Notes: a model not told the origin generated them from the letters alone. A DNA stretch of 64,000 nt from Methylophilus sp. DW102 (GCF_037076555.1 NZ_AP029023.1:1736001-1800000); one strand, 5' to 3'; positions 17,957 through 27,241 are shown, counted from the first letter of the stretch. Program-made: numbers and translations.

Positions 17957-19360
17957 TTACTTTTTTGAAAATAAAGCGCGGATGCGCTGCAGACATGCCT
18001 CTTTACCCAGAATTGACATCACCTGATCAATGCTGGGCGACTGTGCTATGCCAATCAAAGCTACCCGCAAAGGCATCGCCAGCTTGGGGAACTTGATCTG
18101 CTGCTCAGTGACCACCTGATTTAGCGCATCGTGAAGCATATCGGCAGTCCAGTCAGAATCTTGAGTTTTTTCTAAAAAAAGTTCGATATAGCCGGCGGTT
18201 TCCGGCAACACATGTTTGGTTTTATCCGCCACATTGATCTCAGGCATCTGGTAGAAGAAGGCAATTTCCCTGGCCAGTTGATTGAGGTTATTGGCACGCT
18301 CACGGTATAAATTCAATACTGCCAGCAAATCTGGCGACTGTGTTTCTGTGACGCCTAATGCAGTCAAACGGGGTTTGACTTCATCAGCAATCCGCTCCAA
18401 AGGCAAGGTTTTAATGTAATGCGCATTGAGCCAGTTGAGTTTTTCAGTATTGAACTGTGCGGCGGACGGCGTGATATGGTCCAGATCAAACCACTCACAG
18501 AACTGCGCCATGCTGAACACTTCATCATCGCCATGCGACCAGCCCAGGCGCGCCAGGTAGTTGAGTACCGCCTCACGCAAATAACCGTCTTCATGGTATT
18601 GCATGACGCTCACGGCACCATGGCGCTTGGACAGCTTCTGACCATCATCGCCCAAAATCATGGACAAGTGCGCATACTGCGGCACCTGTGCACCCAGTGC
18701 CTTGAGCATATTGATCTGGCGCGGAGTGTTGTTGACATGGTCATCACCGCGAATCACCTGCGTGACGCCCATTTCCCAGTCGTCCACCACCACACAGAAG
18801 TTATAGGTTGGCGTACCGTCAGCCCGCGCAATAATCAGGTCATCCAGCTCGGCATTGGCAATCTCAATGCGACCCTTGACCATATCCTCCCAGGCCACCA
18901 CGCCTTCGGTCGGGTTCTTGAAACGCACGACCGGTGGCACATCCTTAGGCGGCTCAGGCAACACTTTACCGGGCTCAGGCCGCCAGCGGCCATCGTAGCG
19001 CGGCTTCAATCCCTGCTGCATCTGGCTTTCACGCAAGGCATCCAGCTCTTCTTTGCTGCAATAGCAATAATAAGCATGGCCAGCATCCAGCATCTGCTGG
19101 ATCATTTTTTTGTAAGTCTCCATGCGCTGCATCTGGTAAAACGGACCTTCGTCATGATCCAGTTGCAACCAGGCCATGCCATCCAGAATGGCCTGCACGG
19201 CTTCCGGCGTGGAGCGTGCAACATCCGTATCTTCAATACGCAAAATAAACTTGCCGCCATGGCGCTTGGCATACGCCCATGAGAACAAGGCGGTACGTGC
19301 ACCGCCAATATGCAGATAACCGGTAGGACTGGGGGCAAAACGGGTTTTAACAGCTTGCAT
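17957..19360 (-). CDS. gltX: Glutamate-tRNA ligase
   Basis: Class I aminoacyl-tRNA synthetase of 467 residues: HIGH-like SPTGYLHIGGARTALFSW and KMSKS-like KLSKRHGA. Discriminating GluRS layout with a C-terminal helical anticodon-binding region. The frame extends 18 codons upstream, but MQAVKTRFAPSPTG (ATG 19360) is the family start, with a weak AAGAG site. Its stop lies about 110 bp from the hfq start on the same strand; no obvious terminator was seen between them. Confidence 0.96.
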   Translation of the reverse strand: MQAVKTRFAPSPTGYLHIGGARTALFSWAYAKRHGGKFILRIEDTDVARSTPEAVQAILDGMAWLQLDHDEGPFYQMQRMETYKKMIQQMLDAGHAYYCYCSKEELDALRESQMQQGLKPRYDGRWRPEPGKVLPEPPKDVPPVVRFKNPTEGVVAWEDMVKGRIEIANAELDDLIIARADGTPTYNFCVVVDDWEMGVTQVIRGDDHVNNTPRQINMLKALGAQVPQYAHLSMILGDDGQKLSKRHGAVSVMQYHEDGYLREAVLNYLARLGWSHGDDEVFSMAQFCEWFDLDHITPSAAQFNTEKLNWLNAHYIKTLPLERIADEVKPRLTALGVTETQSPDLLAVLNLYRERANNLNQLAREIAFFYQMPEINVADKTKHVLPETAGYIELFLEKTQDSDWTADMLHDALNQVVTEQQIKFPKLAMPLRVALIGIAQSPSIDQVMSILGKEACLQRIRALFSKK

Positions 19361-19460
19361 GATGACTCTTGAAATTAAAACAGGCGTGCATTTTAACATG
19401 CCGCCTGTCAACACCGTGTTTAGTCTGGTTAAGATTGAAGCCGTGGGCGCAGAGGACGCA

Positions 19461-19489
19461 TTGAAGCTGGTTTAAAATCACGCTAAGAT
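19461..19489 (+). promoter_or_regulatory. Promoter with -10 six bases before an ATG
   Basis: TTGAAG (19461-19466), a 17-bp spacer and TAAGAT (19484-19489) are followed by six bases and the ATG at 19496. Both hexamers are reasonable and the spacing is optimal. The predicted start point coincides with the ATG, and no ribosome site is present, so this is the best supported of the three leaderless candidates in the window. Confidence 0.55.
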
Positions 19490-19495
19490 GCGCGT

Positions 19496-19837
19496 ATGCA
19501 AACTGCGCAATTAGATACAAACTTGGAAATTCATGTAGGCGAGCTCTATGGCAAGCCAGACGCCGATGGCCACATTGCCGTCTTGTATCACGTGCTGGCT
19601 GTTCACAAACAGGGCATCACCTTGCAAAATATGGACAATCCGCTCAGTCAGTTTGAGACCACAGCAAGCAAGCTACTGCAATCCGGCTACATCCGCCTGA
19701 GTCAAACACCCTACGTCAACTTGCAACAAGCCAACAAACGTAAAAAAAATGCAGCCACCAAGCTCACACGCTGTCCGTTTACCACCGATATTTTTGCTGA
19801 ACGCGCGGATAGCGAACGGCCACAGCTCGCCATTTAA
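19496..19837 (+). CDS. Hypothetical protein, 113 residues
   Basis: I do not recognise this protein. It is soluble-looking, with no signal peptide or membrane helix; the first 75 residues look like a compact alpha/beta domain (LEIHVGELYGKPDADGHIAV) and the C-terminal 40 are basic (ANKRKKNAATK). Codon use resembles the neighbours. It stands alone on the plus strand, divergent from gltX and convergent with rimO, with its own promoter directly against the ATG. No ribosome site is present. Confidence 0.6.
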   Translation: MQTAQLDTNLEIHVGELYGKPDADGHIAVLYHVLAVHKQGITLQNMDNPLSQFETTASKLLQSGYIRLSQTPYVNLQQANKRKKNAATKLTRCPFTTDIFAERADSERPQLAI

Positions 19838-19981
19838 AAAGACGCTAGGCAAGGCCGTTGCCTGCCCAAGCTGAAACGCGTCAACCTTTTATCTCAACAC
19901 TGATTGAACACTACGACAGCGATCTGCTTAAAAACCTGCCTGATTTAAGCGGGCCTGAATCAACGCCTTGGCCCAGCAGCC

Positions 19982-21316
19982 CTAAAACTCCGGTGGCGCC
20001 CCGATCAAATCATGGCCTTGCGCATCGATAATCTGTACATCCACAAAATCACCCGGGTTCAAGCCATCTGCATCTTGCAGATAAACAATGCCATCAATTT
20101 CGGGCGCATCTGCCTTGGTACGGGCAATACCGATGATGTTTCCATCGTCATCTTCAGTGAGTTCATCCACTAGCACGGTTTGCAGGCTGCCGATTTTAGC
20201 CGCCACCTTGGCGGCACTGATGCGCTCTTGCACTTCCATAAAGCGGCTCAGGCGCTCCTGTTTGATTTCTTCAGCCACCGGATTAGGCAAATGGTTGGCC
20301 GTAGCCCCATCCACGGCCGAATAGGCAAAGCAGCCGACGCGGTCCAGCTGCGCTTCTTCCATAAAGTCGAGCAGCATTTTAAAGTCATCTTCAGTCTCGC
20401 CGGGGAAGCCGACAATAAAGGTGCTTCGGATAGCGATTTCCGGGCAAATCTCACGCCAGGCCTTGATCCGGGCCAGGTTGTTTTCACTGCTGGCCGGACG
20501 CTTCATGGCTTTGAGCACCGCCGGGCTGGCATGTTGGAACGGCACATCCAGGTACGGCAAAATCGCCCCTTCGGCCATCAATGGGATCACGTCATCAACA
20601 TGTGGATAGGGATACACATAGTGCAAGCGCACCCAAACGCCCAGCTCGCCCAAGGCTTTACTGAGTTCGGTCATGTGCGTTCTAACTGGCCTGCCGTTCC
20701 AGAAGCCTTTGCGGAATTTCATGTCCACGCCATAGGCAGAGGTATCCTGCGAAATGACCAAAATTTCGGAGACACCAGCATTCACCAAGCTCTCAGCCTC
20801 ATTGAGCACGTCACCAATCGGACGGCTGACCAAATCGCCGCGCATGCTGGGGATAATGCAGAAGCTGCAACGGTGGTTACAACCTTCTGAAATTTTAAGG
20901 TAAGCATAGTGCTTGGGCGTGAGACGGATGCCTTGCGGCGGCACCAGGTCGGTGTAGGGATCGTGCGGTTTGGGCAGGTGTGTATGTACATGCCCCATCA
21001 CCTCTTCCAGGGCATGCGGGCCAGTCACGGCCAACACGCTGGGGTGTGCGTCCGTAACCACGTCTTTTTTCGCACCCAGGCAACCTGTCACAATCACCTT
21101 GCCGTTTTTGTTGAGCGCCTCGCCAATCGCATCCAGCGACTCTTGCACCGCAGAGTCAATAAAACCACAGGTATTCACCACCACCAGGTCAGACTGCTCG
21201 TAACTGTTGCTGATTTCATAGCCTTCGGCCCGCAACTGGGTCAGGATACGCTCGGAATCGGAGCCTGCCTTGGGGCAACCCAATGAGACGAAACCAACTT
21301 TAGGTGAACTTTGCAT
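19982..21316 (-). CDS. rimO: Ribosomal protein S12 methylthiotransferase RimO
   Basis: A 444-residue radical-SAM methylthiotransferase. The N-terminal UPF0004 domain carries cluster cysteines (SLGCPKA, VNTCGFI, TGCLGA); the radical-SAM motif is CNHRCSFC, with the RimO-specific [11 protein letters not shown]; a TRAM domain closes the protein. It adds a methylthio group to an aspartate of S12. A strong GAGGGAAG ribosome site precedes the ATG. It follows the ZIP gene by 12 bp and is probably co-transcribed with it. Confidence 0.96.
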   Translation of the reverse strand: MQSSPKVGFVSLGCPKAGSDSERILTQLRAEGYEISNSYEQSDLVVVNTCGFIDSAVQESLDAIGEALNKNGKVIVTGCLGAKKDVVTDAHPSVLAVTGPHALEEVMGHVHTHLPKPHDPYTDLVPPQGIRLTPKHYAYLKISEGCNHRCSFCIIPSMRGDLVSRPIGDVLNEAESLVNAGVSEILVISQDTSAYGVDMKFRKGFWNGRPVRTHMTELSKALGELGVWVRLHYVYPYPHVDDVIPLMAEGAILPYLDVPFQHASPAVLKAMKRPASSENNLARIKAWREICPEIAIRSTFIVGFPGETEDDFKMLLDFMEEAQLDRVGCFAYSAVDGATANHLPNPVAEEIKQERLSRFMEVQERISAAKVAAKIGSLQTVLVDELTEDDDGNIIGIARTKADAPEIDGIVYLQDADGLNPGDFVDVQIIDAQGHDLIGAPPEF

Positions 21317-21328
21317 GATGCTTCCCTC

Positions 21329-22258
21329 TTAACCTTCTACCAACCATTTGGTCAGGGCAACTGAAGCCACCCCCAACACAATTAACAATAACTGATTCAT
21401 GGTATCGCGCAATGCCGTACGCTTGTGCAAGCCTGGAATCAGATCCGCCACCGCCACATAGAGCATGCTGGCTGCGGCAAGACTCAAGATATAGGGCACC
21501 CAGTGCTGCACCGCATGCAGCGCAAAATACGCAATGATACCGCCAAGCACGGTGGCCAGACTGGAGCCGATATTGAACAAAAAGGCTTTTTGTTTACTGT
21601 AACCGGAATGTAACAAAATCAGGAAGTCGCCGACTTCCTGCGGAATCTCATGAGCGATAATCGCCAGTGCAGTCACTACGCCCACCTGCATATCCACCAT
21701 AAATGCCGCGCAGATCAGGATGCCATCAACAAAATTGTGAAAGGTATCGCCTACCATGATCATCAAACCACTGCGGCCACCATCATGGCCGTGCGCGTGA
21801 CCATGTAAATGAGGATGCCCTATCATCTGGCTAGGCTGCGCCGCGGGCAATCTGAACTTGATTGCGCCTTGCGGCTTTTTGGTAACAGGCTGGCCTGGAT
21901 GTAACTCGGGGCAATGGGCCTCGTCATGCATGGCATGTATTTCACAGTGCTCGCCATGACAATGCCGCCACAGCACCAGTTTTTCCAGCGTAAAAAACAG
22001 TAGCACACCAAACAGCATGGTACCGGTCATCGCCTCGATATTGGGGCTGCTTTCAATCGCGTGCGGCAAAATCTCAAGAAACACCGCGGCCAGCAAGGCG
22101 CCAATCGCATAACTCACCAGCAAAGGCACCCAATGCTTTTGAGCATTGAGCGCAAACAGGGCTGCGACACACACACTGAGCACGCCCCCTAGCAAACAGG
22201 CCAGCATCATGCCGGTAAAAGGCGAAATATCAGTCAACAAAGGGGTCAAAGCAAACAT
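21329..22258 (-). CDS. ZIP family divalent metal transporter
   Basis: A 309-residue membrane protein with about eight hydrophobic segments. Metal-site motifs HNFVDG and HEIPQEVGD lie in helices 4 and 5, as in ZIP carriers. Between helices 3 and 4 is a long His-rich cytoplasmic loop (HCHGEHCEIHAMHDEAHC and later HPHLHGHAHGHD) likely to bind zinc or a similar ion. It lies upstream of rimO on the same strand. The metal carried cannot be told from sequence. Confidence 0.9.
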   Translation of the reverse strand: MFALTPLLTDISPFTGMMLACLLGGVLSVCVAALFALNAQKHWVPLLVSYAIGALLAAVFLEILPHAIESSPNIEAMTGTMLFGVLLFFTLEKLVLWRHCHGEHCEIHAMHDEAHCPELHPGQPVTKKPQGAIKFRLPAAQPSQMIGHPHLHGHAHGHDGGRSGLMIMVGDTFHNFVDGILICAAFMVDMQVGVVTALAIIAHEIPQEVGDFLILLHSGYSKQKAFLFNIGSSLATVLGGIIAYFALHAVQHWVPYILSLAAASMLYVAVADLIPGLHKRTALRDTMNQLLLIVLGVASVALTKWLVEG

Positions 22259-22283
22259 GCCGAGTGATTAAAGGAAGCCGCGC

Positions 22284-22311
22284 ATTATACGTGAGTTATC
22301 AAAAAAACAAA
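22284..22311 (-). promoter_or_regulatory. Candidate promoter of the ZIP-rimO unit
   Basis: A perfect TATAAT on the minus strand (plus 22284-22289), with TTTGTT 16 bp further upstream. It lies about 25 bp ahead of the ZIP start codon at 22258. The -35 is moderate. No metal-responsive operator was recognised. Confidence 0.4.
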
Positions 22312-22355
22312 GCATAAACAATTAGTTAACGCGTGCAGATGCCAGGTCAGCTGGC

Positions 22356-22784
22356 TCAAATAAACTGCGCAATGATGTAGCCAATCACAATGCCGATCAG
22401 CAAGGCCATGGTCAATCCGCGATAGGTCAACACATCCCGTGAGTAACCACGACGAATGGCAATGTAAGACATCAGGTAACCTACGGCATTGAGCAGCCAG
22501 ATAAAGCCAAAGCTGAGCACCTTGACAATGATGGGGCCAATCAATGGCACCAGGCCGATCACGCCGACCAGCCACACCAGCAACCCCGACAACAGGCCGA
22601 ACAACAGTGTGACCGCCGCCAGTACCCGCGTATCCCAATGGAAATGCTGCCCCAGTAAAAACAAGCAAAGCAAAGCCACCGCGAACAATACCATTTGTGG
22701 CCAGGCGCGCAATGTACTACGCGTAGCGCTCACCTCCCCCGGTGTATTTGCCGGGTGCCGTCTGCCGCGCAATCTTTTCATCAT
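22356..22784 (-). CDS. Hypothetical integral membrane protein
   Basis: A 142-residue protein with a basic N-terminus (MMKRLRGRRH) and four hydrophobic segments (about 30-45, 50-72, 77-105, 124-142). I do not recognise a family. It overlaps the upstream HAD phosphatase gene by 4 bp, so the two are translationally coupled. Function unknown. Confidence 0.7.
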   Translation of the reverse strand: MMKRLRGRRHPANTPGEVSATRSTLRAWPQMVLFAVALLCLFLLGQHFHWDTRVLAAVTLLFGLLSGLLVWLVGVIGLVPLIGPIIVKVLSFGFIWLLNAVGYLMSYIAIRRGYSRDVLTYRGLTMALLIGIVIGYIIAQFI

Positions 22785-23446
22785 AAGGCACTATCCACGC
22801 ATAGCCCGGCCACCAGGGCAGGCAAGTCAGGCACAGCGTCGCAGCACTGCCAATGCGGTTGACGCAAGGCCACATCGCCGGCATAGCCCCAGGTCACCAG
22901 CACGAAGTCCATCAGGTTGGCCTCGGCCGACTGGCCATCTTCAAGACGGTCGCCGATATACAGGCAATCCTGGATTTTTAAATCATGCTCGGCGACCACG
23001 CGCCCTATCATCTGCGCTTTAGACTTCAATGCCGGGCTGAAATAATCCAGTGCATAGACGCCCGCAAAAAAGTCCTGCCAGCCCAGATAGACCATGATTT
23101 TTTCAGTCGGATCAAAGCGTTTATTGGTCGCAATATACAGCGTATAGCCCTCTGCCTTGAGTTGCTGCAGCATGGCCGGAACACCATCAAACACCACAGA
23201 CTGCTGATAACCCGTGCTGTCATAATGCTGCTTGAAAGCTGCGGCCAAAGTATTCAACACAGCCGCATCCTCGCTGCCAGACAGCCGTTTAAGCGTCTCC
23301 ATGAGCGGCGGGCCAATCACCTCATTGCCCAACGCCATCCTGAGTGGTGTATTGGTCGAGCGGAAAGCCAACTCAAAACAATGCAGAATACTGGGTGCGG
23401 AATCGATGAGCGTGCCATCGAGGTCAAAAATCAGATGTTTTTTCAT
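22781..23446 (-). CDS. HAD family hydrolase, phosphatase-like
   Basis: A 221-residue HAD-IA protein: motif I FDLDGTLIDSAP, motif II YIATNKR, motif III Lys in LKSKAQM, motif IV YIGDRLEDGQSAEAN. It resembles phosphoglycolate phosphatases, and this window has two other Gph-like genes (4034-4678 and 55536-56207), so the substrate is open. It is coupled to a membrane protein gene downstream by a 4-bp overlap. Confidence 0.82.
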   Translation of the reverse strand: MKKHLIFDLDGTLIDSAPSILHCFELAFRSTNTPLRMALGNEVIGPPLMETLKRLSGSEDAAVLNTLAAAFKQHYDSTGYQQSVVFDGVPAMLQQLKAEGYTLYIATNKRFDPTEKIMVYLGWQDFFAGVYALDYFSPALKSKAQMIGRVVAEHDLKIQDCLYIGDRLEDGQSAEANLMDFVLVTWGYAGDVALRQPHWQCCDAVPDLPALVAGLCVDSAL

Positions 23447-23604
23447 TATTTAAATAATATATTGGGTTGAGCCACAGAGCACTCAGAGATCAATCTCTAT
23501 CAACCAGCTTGCAATAGCGCAATATTCACATAATCCAGCGTATCAATCCTCGTGAGGATCCAATACGTTCGTGCCTGACGCTGTATCCACTATGGCGAAA
23601 TACA

Positions 23605-24333
23605 CTACTCCAGCCAAATTAAGCTGGCCATACGCCCGGTATCGCCATCACGCCTAAAGCTGAAAAACGTCTCTGCTTCACGATAAGTACAGCGTCCACC
23701 ACCATAGACCTGTGTCACCCCCAGCCTGGAAAGCCGTTGACGCGCAATCGAATACAAGTCTCCCAGCCATTTTTCGCCATGCGCCTGAAATGCATGTTCT
23801 GCCTGCGCATCTTGCGCCATAAATTGCGCGCGCACTTCACTCCCCACTTCAAACGCTTGCGGGCCAATGGCCGGACCTAACCAGGCCATGAGCCTGGCGG
23901 GCTCAACCGGCATGGCTTTTACCGTCGCTTCTATCACCCCGTCACACAAACTGCGCCAGCCAGCATGCACAGCCGCCACCACACTCCCCGCCTGATCACA
24001 GAGTAATACTGGCAGGCAATCGGCGGTCATGGTGACGCAGACCACCTGTTTGCGGGTGCTAAAACTGGCATCCGCACTTTCCAGACATGAAGATAACGCC
24101 GCATCAATTACGCGCACTCCATGCACCTGGTTAAGCCACACCGGCTCACTCGGCAAATAGGGACTCAGTAATTGTCTGTTGGCCGCCACATGCTGAGGCA
24201 AGTCCTTAACATGATCCCCCAGGTTCAGGCTGGCATAGCTGCCCTGACTAACACCGCCAAGACGCGTGGTTTGCAAGGCCTTCACGCAAGCAGGCGCGGG
24301 CCAATCAGGCAAAATAACAGGCAAATCAGCCAT
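23605..24333 (-). CDS. pgeF: Peptidoglycan editing factor / YfiH family laccase-domain protein
   Basis: A 242-residue member of the YfiH/LACC1 family. The metal site Cys and His are in ADCLPVLLC and AAVHAGWRSL, and the first His region is in LNQVHGVRV. Members act as purine nucleoside phosphorylase/adenosine deaminase-like enzymes, and E. coli YfiH hydrolyses misincorporated residues in peptidoglycan precursors. The start overlaps the rluD stop by one base (TAATG), the usual rluD-pgeF pairing next to bamD. Confidence 0.92.
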   Translation of the reverse strand: MADLPVILPDWPAPACVKALQTTRLGGVSQGSYASLNLGDHVKDLPQHVAANRQLLSPYLPSEPVWLNQVHGVRVIDAALSSCLESADASFSTRKQVVCVTMTADCLPVLLCDQAGSVVAAVHAGWRSLCDGVIEATVKAMPVEPARLMAWLGPAIGPQAFEVGSEVRAQFMAQDAQAEHAFQAHGEKWLGDLYSIARQRLSRLGVTQVYGGGRCTYREAETFFSFRRDGDTGRMASLIWLE

Positions 24334-25463
24334 TATGCCTCGTCCTCTTCGCCTTCTTCATCCCAGGCATCCTCATCCAGCTCAGCATCGAGATCTTCGT
24401 CAAAATCTTCATCGCCCCAGTCTTCGTCATCTTCACCAATGAACAAGCCGTTTTCATCCACATTGAAATCGACAGGCGCCAGCGGCTCATCGGGCAAGTC
24501 GGTCGTGCGCATAGCGTCCAGCAGTTCACGCATGTCATCAGCAAGCTCAATCTGCCATTCCATGGGCGCATTCGTCACCGGGTGAATCAAGCCGAGCTTG
24601 ATCGCATGCAAGGCCTGACGCTTGAAATTGCCGATGACCTCACGCAATTCCGGCGTCATCATCTTGTGCGGAATAATATTGCCTATGCCATACAGCGGAT
24701 CACCGACCATAGGCGCTTTCAGATGCTGCAAATGCACGCGGATCTGGTGGGTACGGCCGGTTTCGAGATTGCAGCGCAAATAGGTATTGGTACCAAACCG
24801 CTCAAGGATCTCGTAGTGCGTGATGGCGGGTTTACCTCGTCGCACCACCGCCATTTTGGTTCTGTGGTGCGGATGGCGCCCTATCGGCTGATCCACCTTA
24901 CCATTACGCCACAACTGGCCCCAGACGATGGCCCGGTACTCACGTTTAACCGTGCGCGCCTGCAATTGACGCACCAGGCTGGTCTGTGCTTCCAGCGTTT
25001 TCGCAACCACCAGCAAACCGCTGGTATCCTTGTCCAGCCGATGCACAATACCGGCACGTGGCACCTCTTTGAGCGCTGGCCAGTGAAACAGCAAGGCATT
25101 GAGCAAGGTGCCGCTCCAGTTGCCGGCCGCCGGATGCACTACCAGACCAGCAGGCTTGTTAATAATGATCAGTGCATCGTCTTCGTATACAACATCCAGT
25201 GCAATGTCTTCTGGCTCAAACGCATTGTCCTGCGCATTTTTAGGGGGAGTCACCACCAGTCGCTCGCCCCCCCACACCTTGGTTTTGGCCGTGGGCGCCT
25301 TACCATCGAGCAAGACCAGACCTTCTTTTATCCAGGCCTGCAGGCGGCTGCGAGAATGGTCTGGCAACATCTGCTGCAAGGCCAGGTCCAGGCGCTGCCC
25401 GCCAAGGTTGCTGGGGACGACCAGCTGTAAGGAGGTGCTTTCTTTCATATTTTCAAACAGCAT
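24333..25463 (-). CDS. rluD: 23S rRNA pseudouridine synthase RluD, with acidic C-terminal tail
   Basis: A 376-residue RluA-family synthase: N-terminal S4 domain (RLDLALQQMLPDHSRSRLQ), catalytic Asp in HRLDKDTSG, and RTHQIRVHLQH. It modifies U1911/1915/1917 of 23S rRNA. The family normally ends near residue 325; here about 40 further residues are almost entirely Asp/Glu (DDEDWGDEDFDEDLDAELDE), a low-complexity acidic tail. The start may be at 25463 or five codons later (25448). It is divergent from bamD, the usual arrangement. Confidence 0.93.
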   Translation of the reverse strand: MLFENMKESTSLQLVVPSNLGGQRLDLALQQMLPDHSRSRLQAWIKEGLVLLDGKAPTAKTKVWGGERLVVTPPKNAQDNAFEPEDIALDVVYEDDALIIINKPAGLVVHPAAGNWSGTLLNALLFHWPALKEVPRAGIVHRLDKDTSGLLVVAKTLEAQTSLVRQLQARTVKREYRAIVWGQLWRNGKVDQPIGRHPHHRTKMAVVRRGKPAITHYEILERFGTNTYLRCNLETGRTHQIRVHLQHLKAPMVGDPLYGIGNIIPHKMMTPELREVIGNFKRQALHAIKLGLIHPVTNAPMEWQIELADDMRELLDAMRTTDLPDEPLAPVDFNVDENGLFIGEDDEDWGDEDFDEDLDAELDEDAWDEEGEEDEA

Positions 25464-25473
25464 CAGTTATAAT
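25445..25473 (+). promoter_or_regulatory. Candidate promoter of bamD
   Basis: A perfect TATAAT at 25468-25473 lies about 36 bp ahead of the bamD ATG at 25510. The -35 region (TCATAT at 17 bp) is weak. The promoter overlaps the beginning of the divergent rluD gene. Confidence 0.45.
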
Positions 25474-25509
25474 GCTTTGAGTTCCCTTGATAAAACAACA
25501 TAAATCAAC

Positions 25510-26343
25510 ATGCTTCGCATTTTACCGCTTAACACCCTGTTCACGCGTGCTTTTATTTTGATTGGCGCGCTGGCCTTGAGTGCCTGTGCCATTTTCGGCA
25601 ATCCGAATCCCCCTGACGAAACCAAAGGCTGGAGCGAACAACGCCTTTATGCCACGGGCCAGGAAAAAATGGTTGACCGTAACTATGACAAGGCGATTGA
25701 GTACTTCCAGAAGCTGGAGGCACGTTATCCGCATGGTGCGTATGCGACACAGTCCCAACTCGAAGTTGCTTATGCCTACTACAAAAAATCAGAACCGATT
25801 CTTTGCCTGTCTGCGATAGACCGCTTTATCAAGCTCCACCCTAATCACCCCAACCTCGATTACGCCTACTATCTCAAGGGTCTGGCCACCTTTAACGAGC
25901 GCGGTGTGATTGAAAAATATACCAAGCAAGAAATTAACGACCGCGATCCCAAAACTCTGCGTATTTCGTTTAACGCCTTTAAAGAACTGGTTGAGCGCTT
26001 CCCTACCAGCCGCTATAAAAACGACGCCACCCAGCGCATGATTTACCTGGTCAATACACTGGCACTGCACGAAATGCATGTCGCGCGTTATTACATGCAA
26101 CGCAAAGCCTACGTCGCCGCACTCAACCGTGCTCGCTATGTGCTTGAGACCTATCCCAATTCCAGCGCCATCGAAGATGCGCTGGTCATGGAGATCAGTG
26201 CTTACGATGCCATGGACATGACAGACCTGAAAAATGAAGCGCTGCGTGTTTTAAAAACCAACTATCCTGATAATCCTATGATTGCCGGTAAGGTTCAGGA
26301 AGAGGAAAAAGTCTGGTGGAAATTCTGGGAAAGCTTGTATTAA
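25510..26343 (+). CDS. bamD: Outer-membrane assembly lipoprotein BamD
   Basis: A 277-residue lipoprotein with signal peptide and lipobox LSAC (Cys near residue 26), followed by TPR-like helical repeats (LYATGQEKMVDRNYDKAIEYFQKL, written here in part as NYDKAIEYFQKLEARYPHG). BamD is the essential lipoprotein partner of BamA in outer-membrane protein assembly. bamB is also in the window at 50804-52018. A strong terminator follows the stop. Confidence 0.95.
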   Translation: MLRILPLNTLFTRAFILIGALALSACAIFGNPNPPDETKGWSEQRLYATGQEKMVDRNYDKAIEYFQKLEARYPHGAYATQSQLEVAYAYYKKSEPILCLSAIDRFIKLHPNHPNLDYAYYLKGLATFNERGVIEKYTKQEINDRDPKTLRISFNAFKELVERFPTSRYKNDATQRMIYLVNTLALHEMHVARYYMQRKAYVAALNRARYVLETYPNSSAIEDALVMEISAYDAMDMTDLKNEALRVLKTNYPDNPMIAGKVQEEEKVWWKFWESLY

Positions 26344-26360
26344 GCGCCTTCCATCCCATA

Positions 26361-26388
26361 AAAAACGCCAGTCTGCTGGCGTTTTTTA
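26361..26388 (+). terminator. Rho-independent terminator of bamD
   Basis: Stem acgccag/ctggcgt (26365-26371, 26376-26382) with loop tctg, preceded by As and followed by a run of six Ts. It begins about 20 bp after the bamD stop. The A run on the left means it could also work on the convergent gene from the other side. Confidence 0.92.
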
Positions 26389-26823
26389 TTGCCCATTCGT
26401 GATCACCGCCTGCGGCAAGCGCTTAAAGTGACGGCATTCAGCGGCCACGGCAGCCTTTTCAAACGGATGATCGTGATAGACATGGCGTCCGCGTAACAGC
26501 TGCCACAGTCCAGCCAGCAAATAGGCCGGAATAAAAAACAGGCCCCAGCATTCAGCTTGCCGCACATGCGTATGCTCATGTACGCGCAACTGCTGCAAAG
26601 CATGCGCGGAATAGCCAAGCACCACGTGACCGAATGTTATCGCAGCAAAGCCGCTATACCGGGCCAAGCGGCTGGCCAGCCAACCGCCAGAGACTTCCAG
26701 CACACCCGCCACTTGTCGCATTCGCGCGCCCGTCAGCATGAGCAGGCTGGCAAAGAGCAATCCAAGTACGGTATTAGGTGCGGCCCACAGATAGCGCAAA
26801 CAATCCACGATAAATTTAGGCAT
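26386..26823 (-). CDS. Hypothetical membrane protein with HExxH motif
   Basis: A 145-residue protein with two or three hydrophobic segments (about 13-32, 55-72 and 93-110). Between them is VHEHTHVRQAECWG, an exact HExxH sequence, followed about 30 residues later by HDHPFEKAA with acidic residues. This suggests a metal-binding, possibly peptidase-like site, but the protein is short and I do not recognise a characterised family. There is no good ribosome site ahead of the ATG at 26823. Confidence 0.65.
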   Translation of the reverse strand: MPKFIVDCLRYLWAAPNTVLGLLFASLLMLTGARMRQVAGVLEVSGGWLASRLARYSGFAAITFGHVVLGYSAHALQQLRVHEHTHVRQAECWGLFFIPAYLLAGLWQLLRGRHVYHDHPFEKAAVAAECRHFKRLPQAVITNGQ

Positions 26824-26860
26824 AGGGAAGCAAGTTGCGCAAAGATGAAAAGATACCGGG

Positions 26861-27241
26861 TTAAGGCAGCCGATTTAAGCGCGTTTGACGCCAGTACAGC
26901 AGCATGCCAACCAGCATATTTAGTGTCCCCTGCCAGACGGGCAAAAACAGGAAAATCAGACCGCCCTGCGCATCGGGATACATGACCACGGTCTGGAAAT
27001 ATAGCCAGGCGACGACAGCCACTTCAATTACGCTAAAGCTCAACCATTGTTTTTGTATGCGCGGATGCTCAAAAAAATAATAGCCTGCATGCAGCGTCAG
27101 ATAAGGGATTATCGTCCATAAAGTGATCAGCAAACCGCTCGCACTTTCCAAAAAAGCAAATCCGCGCGCAGCATATAGCTCAAAGCCAAGTGCCAACAGG
27201 GCACCTATCATAGCCGTAATCATGAGCGCTGATTTGAACAT
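26861..27241 (-). CDS. Hypothetical membrane protein
   Basis: A 126-residue protein with four hydrophobic segments (about 4-22, 34-55, 68-88 and 92-115). No family is recognised. A GAGG ribosome site lies 7 nt before the ATG. It sits between two minus-strand genes (HEHTH protein and sugar dehydrogenase) with short gaps. Confidence 0.65.
   Translation of the reverse strand: MFKSALMITAMIGALLALGFELYAARGFAFLESASGLLITLWTIIPYLTLHAGYYFFEHPRIQKQWLSFSVIEVAVVAWLYFQTVVMYPDAQGGLIFLFLPVWQGTLNMLVGMLLYWRQTRLNRLP

Noticed and set aside
19846-19990. Open plus-strand stretch of about 48 codons after the 113-residue gene, reading into rimO
   Set aside because: It has no start codon with a ribosome site and runs antisense into rimO. 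It looked coding-like for a short distance only.
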